Shown: positions 6,422 through 6,586 of the stretch, piece after piece
Layout of the letters: every line of letters starts with the position of its first letter
Numbering within the stretch: position 1 is the stretch's first letter
Assembly (NCBI GenBank): GCA_030460725.1
Contig: JAKECL010000112.1
Span: forward strand, 1 to 6,586
Reading direction: 5' to 3'
DNA from: Propionibacterium sp.
Lineage (GTDB): Bacteria; Actinomycetota; Actinomycetes; Actinomycetales; Actinomycetaceae
Length of the DNA stretch: 6,586 nucleotides
Notes under the pieces: generated by a model
Told to the model about the DNA's origin: nothing
What the model saw: the letters and a program-made list of their open reading frames with translations, nothing else
Databases searched by the model: none
Program-made: the position numbers and the translations under genes

Positions 6422-6446
6422 CGTCCCCACATCTGCTCTGGGGACG
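6422..6446. repeat. dyad CGTCCCC-N11-GGGGACG upstream of the promoter
   Basis: Perfect 7-bp arms around an 11-base spacer, ending 18 bases before the -35 box. The arms are 18 bp apart start to start. It is placed where an activator or upstream-element-binding protein would act on the promoter at 6465-6493. Confidence 0.4.
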
Positions 6447-6464
6447 TGGGGGGACATCCGTCGT

Positions 6465-6493
6465 TTGACACGGGTGGCCGGTCCACCTAATGT
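6465..6493 (+). promoter_or_regulatory. strong sigma-70-type promoter, probably of an rRNA operon beyond the window
   Basis: TTGACA at 6465-6470 is a perfect -35 box, followed by exactly 17 bp and TAATGT at 6488-6493, which fits the TAnnnT -10 pattern. Transcription should start near 6499-6501. No start codon with a ribosome binding site follows in the remaining 90 bases. A perfect -35 is uncommon in actinobacterial mRNA promoters and common in their rRNA promoters, and the leader is long and untranslated, so an rRNA operon is a reasonable but unproven target. The 16S gene itself and a clear boxA antitermination sequence are not in the window. Confidence 0.72.
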
Positions 6494-6534
6494 TGTCTCT
6501 CGCCGCCGGAACGGGACAGAAACCCCGGGACGGC

Positions 6535-6547
6535 AGTGGTCACCACT
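6535..6547. repeat. 13-bp palindrome AGTGGT-c-ACCACT in the leader
   Basis: Six-base arms are perfectly complementary around one central base, about 35 bases after the predicted transcription start of the terminal promoter. It could be an operator or part of a folded leader RNA. Confidence 0.4.
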
Positions 6548-6586
6548 TCGGTGCGCATCGTTGGGTGTGTGTTGTGGTGTGTGGGT

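Larger units (their letters stand above)
6203..6464. other. non-coding region between the tyrS terminator and the terminal promoter
   Basis: No credible gene is present. The one open frame (6136-6468, plus) starts right at the tyrS stop, runs through the terminator and has no family features. The region contains three perfect 7-bp-armed inverted repeats (6239-6257, 6365-6382, 6422-6446) and no TA dinucleotide at all. It probably acts as upstream control DNA for the promoter at 6465-6493. Confidence 0.55.

Noticed and set aside
6136..6468. 110-codon open frame directly after tyrS.
   Set aside because: It is translated through an 18-bp terminator stem, has no ribosome binding site of its own and no recognisable features.

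Overview
This is a GC-rich window with almost all third codon positions G or C. It has GTG as well as ATG starts, purine-rich ribosome binding sites and TAnnnT-type -10 boxes, which points to an actinobacterium (Actinomycetota). An oral or animal-associated Actinomycetaceae-type organism is a guess from the gene mix (orphan arginine deiminase, ArgH, a Wzy-type polymerase), not something the sequence proves.

Layout. Positions 1-69 may hold the start of a leftward gene that runs off the window (weak). Positions 70-384 are non-coding and carry two short perfect dyads and a possible promoter. Positions 385-1902 (+) encode a 505-residue multi-spanning membrane protein of the O-antigen ligase/polymerase (Wzy_C) type. 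It converges on 1938-3152 (-), a complete arginine deiminase, arcA. A 204-bp GC-rich divergent region separates arcA from 3357-4793 (+), argininosuccinate lyase, argH. This is followed after 79 bp by 4873-6135 (+), tyrosyl-tRNA synthetase, tyrS. A strong hairpin terminator closes tyrS. The last 450 bp contain no credible gene. They end in a near-consensus sigma-70-type promoter whose leader runs off the window; an rRNA operon is the likeliest target, but this is inference.

How the genes work together. argH catalyses the last step of arginine synthesis, and the divergent arcA catalyses the first step of arginine breakdown, so the region between them separates opposing reactions on the same amino acid. 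No arcB, arcC or arcD is visible in the window. argH and tyrS lie in the same direction and may be partly co-transcribed, although tyrS may have its own promoter. The membrane polymerase belongs to cell-surface polysaccharide assembly and has no obvious link to arginine metabolism.

All four main genes look intact, with expected lengths and active-site motifs, and I do not see a clearly new biological system. The items worth a second look are regulatory: a 15-base sequence repeated exactly after argH and after tyrS, a perfect 15-bp palindrome next to the polymerase ribosome binding site, paired CACGTG sites and other dyads upstream of the terminal promoter, and near-total absence of TA dinucleotides in that 450-bp region.
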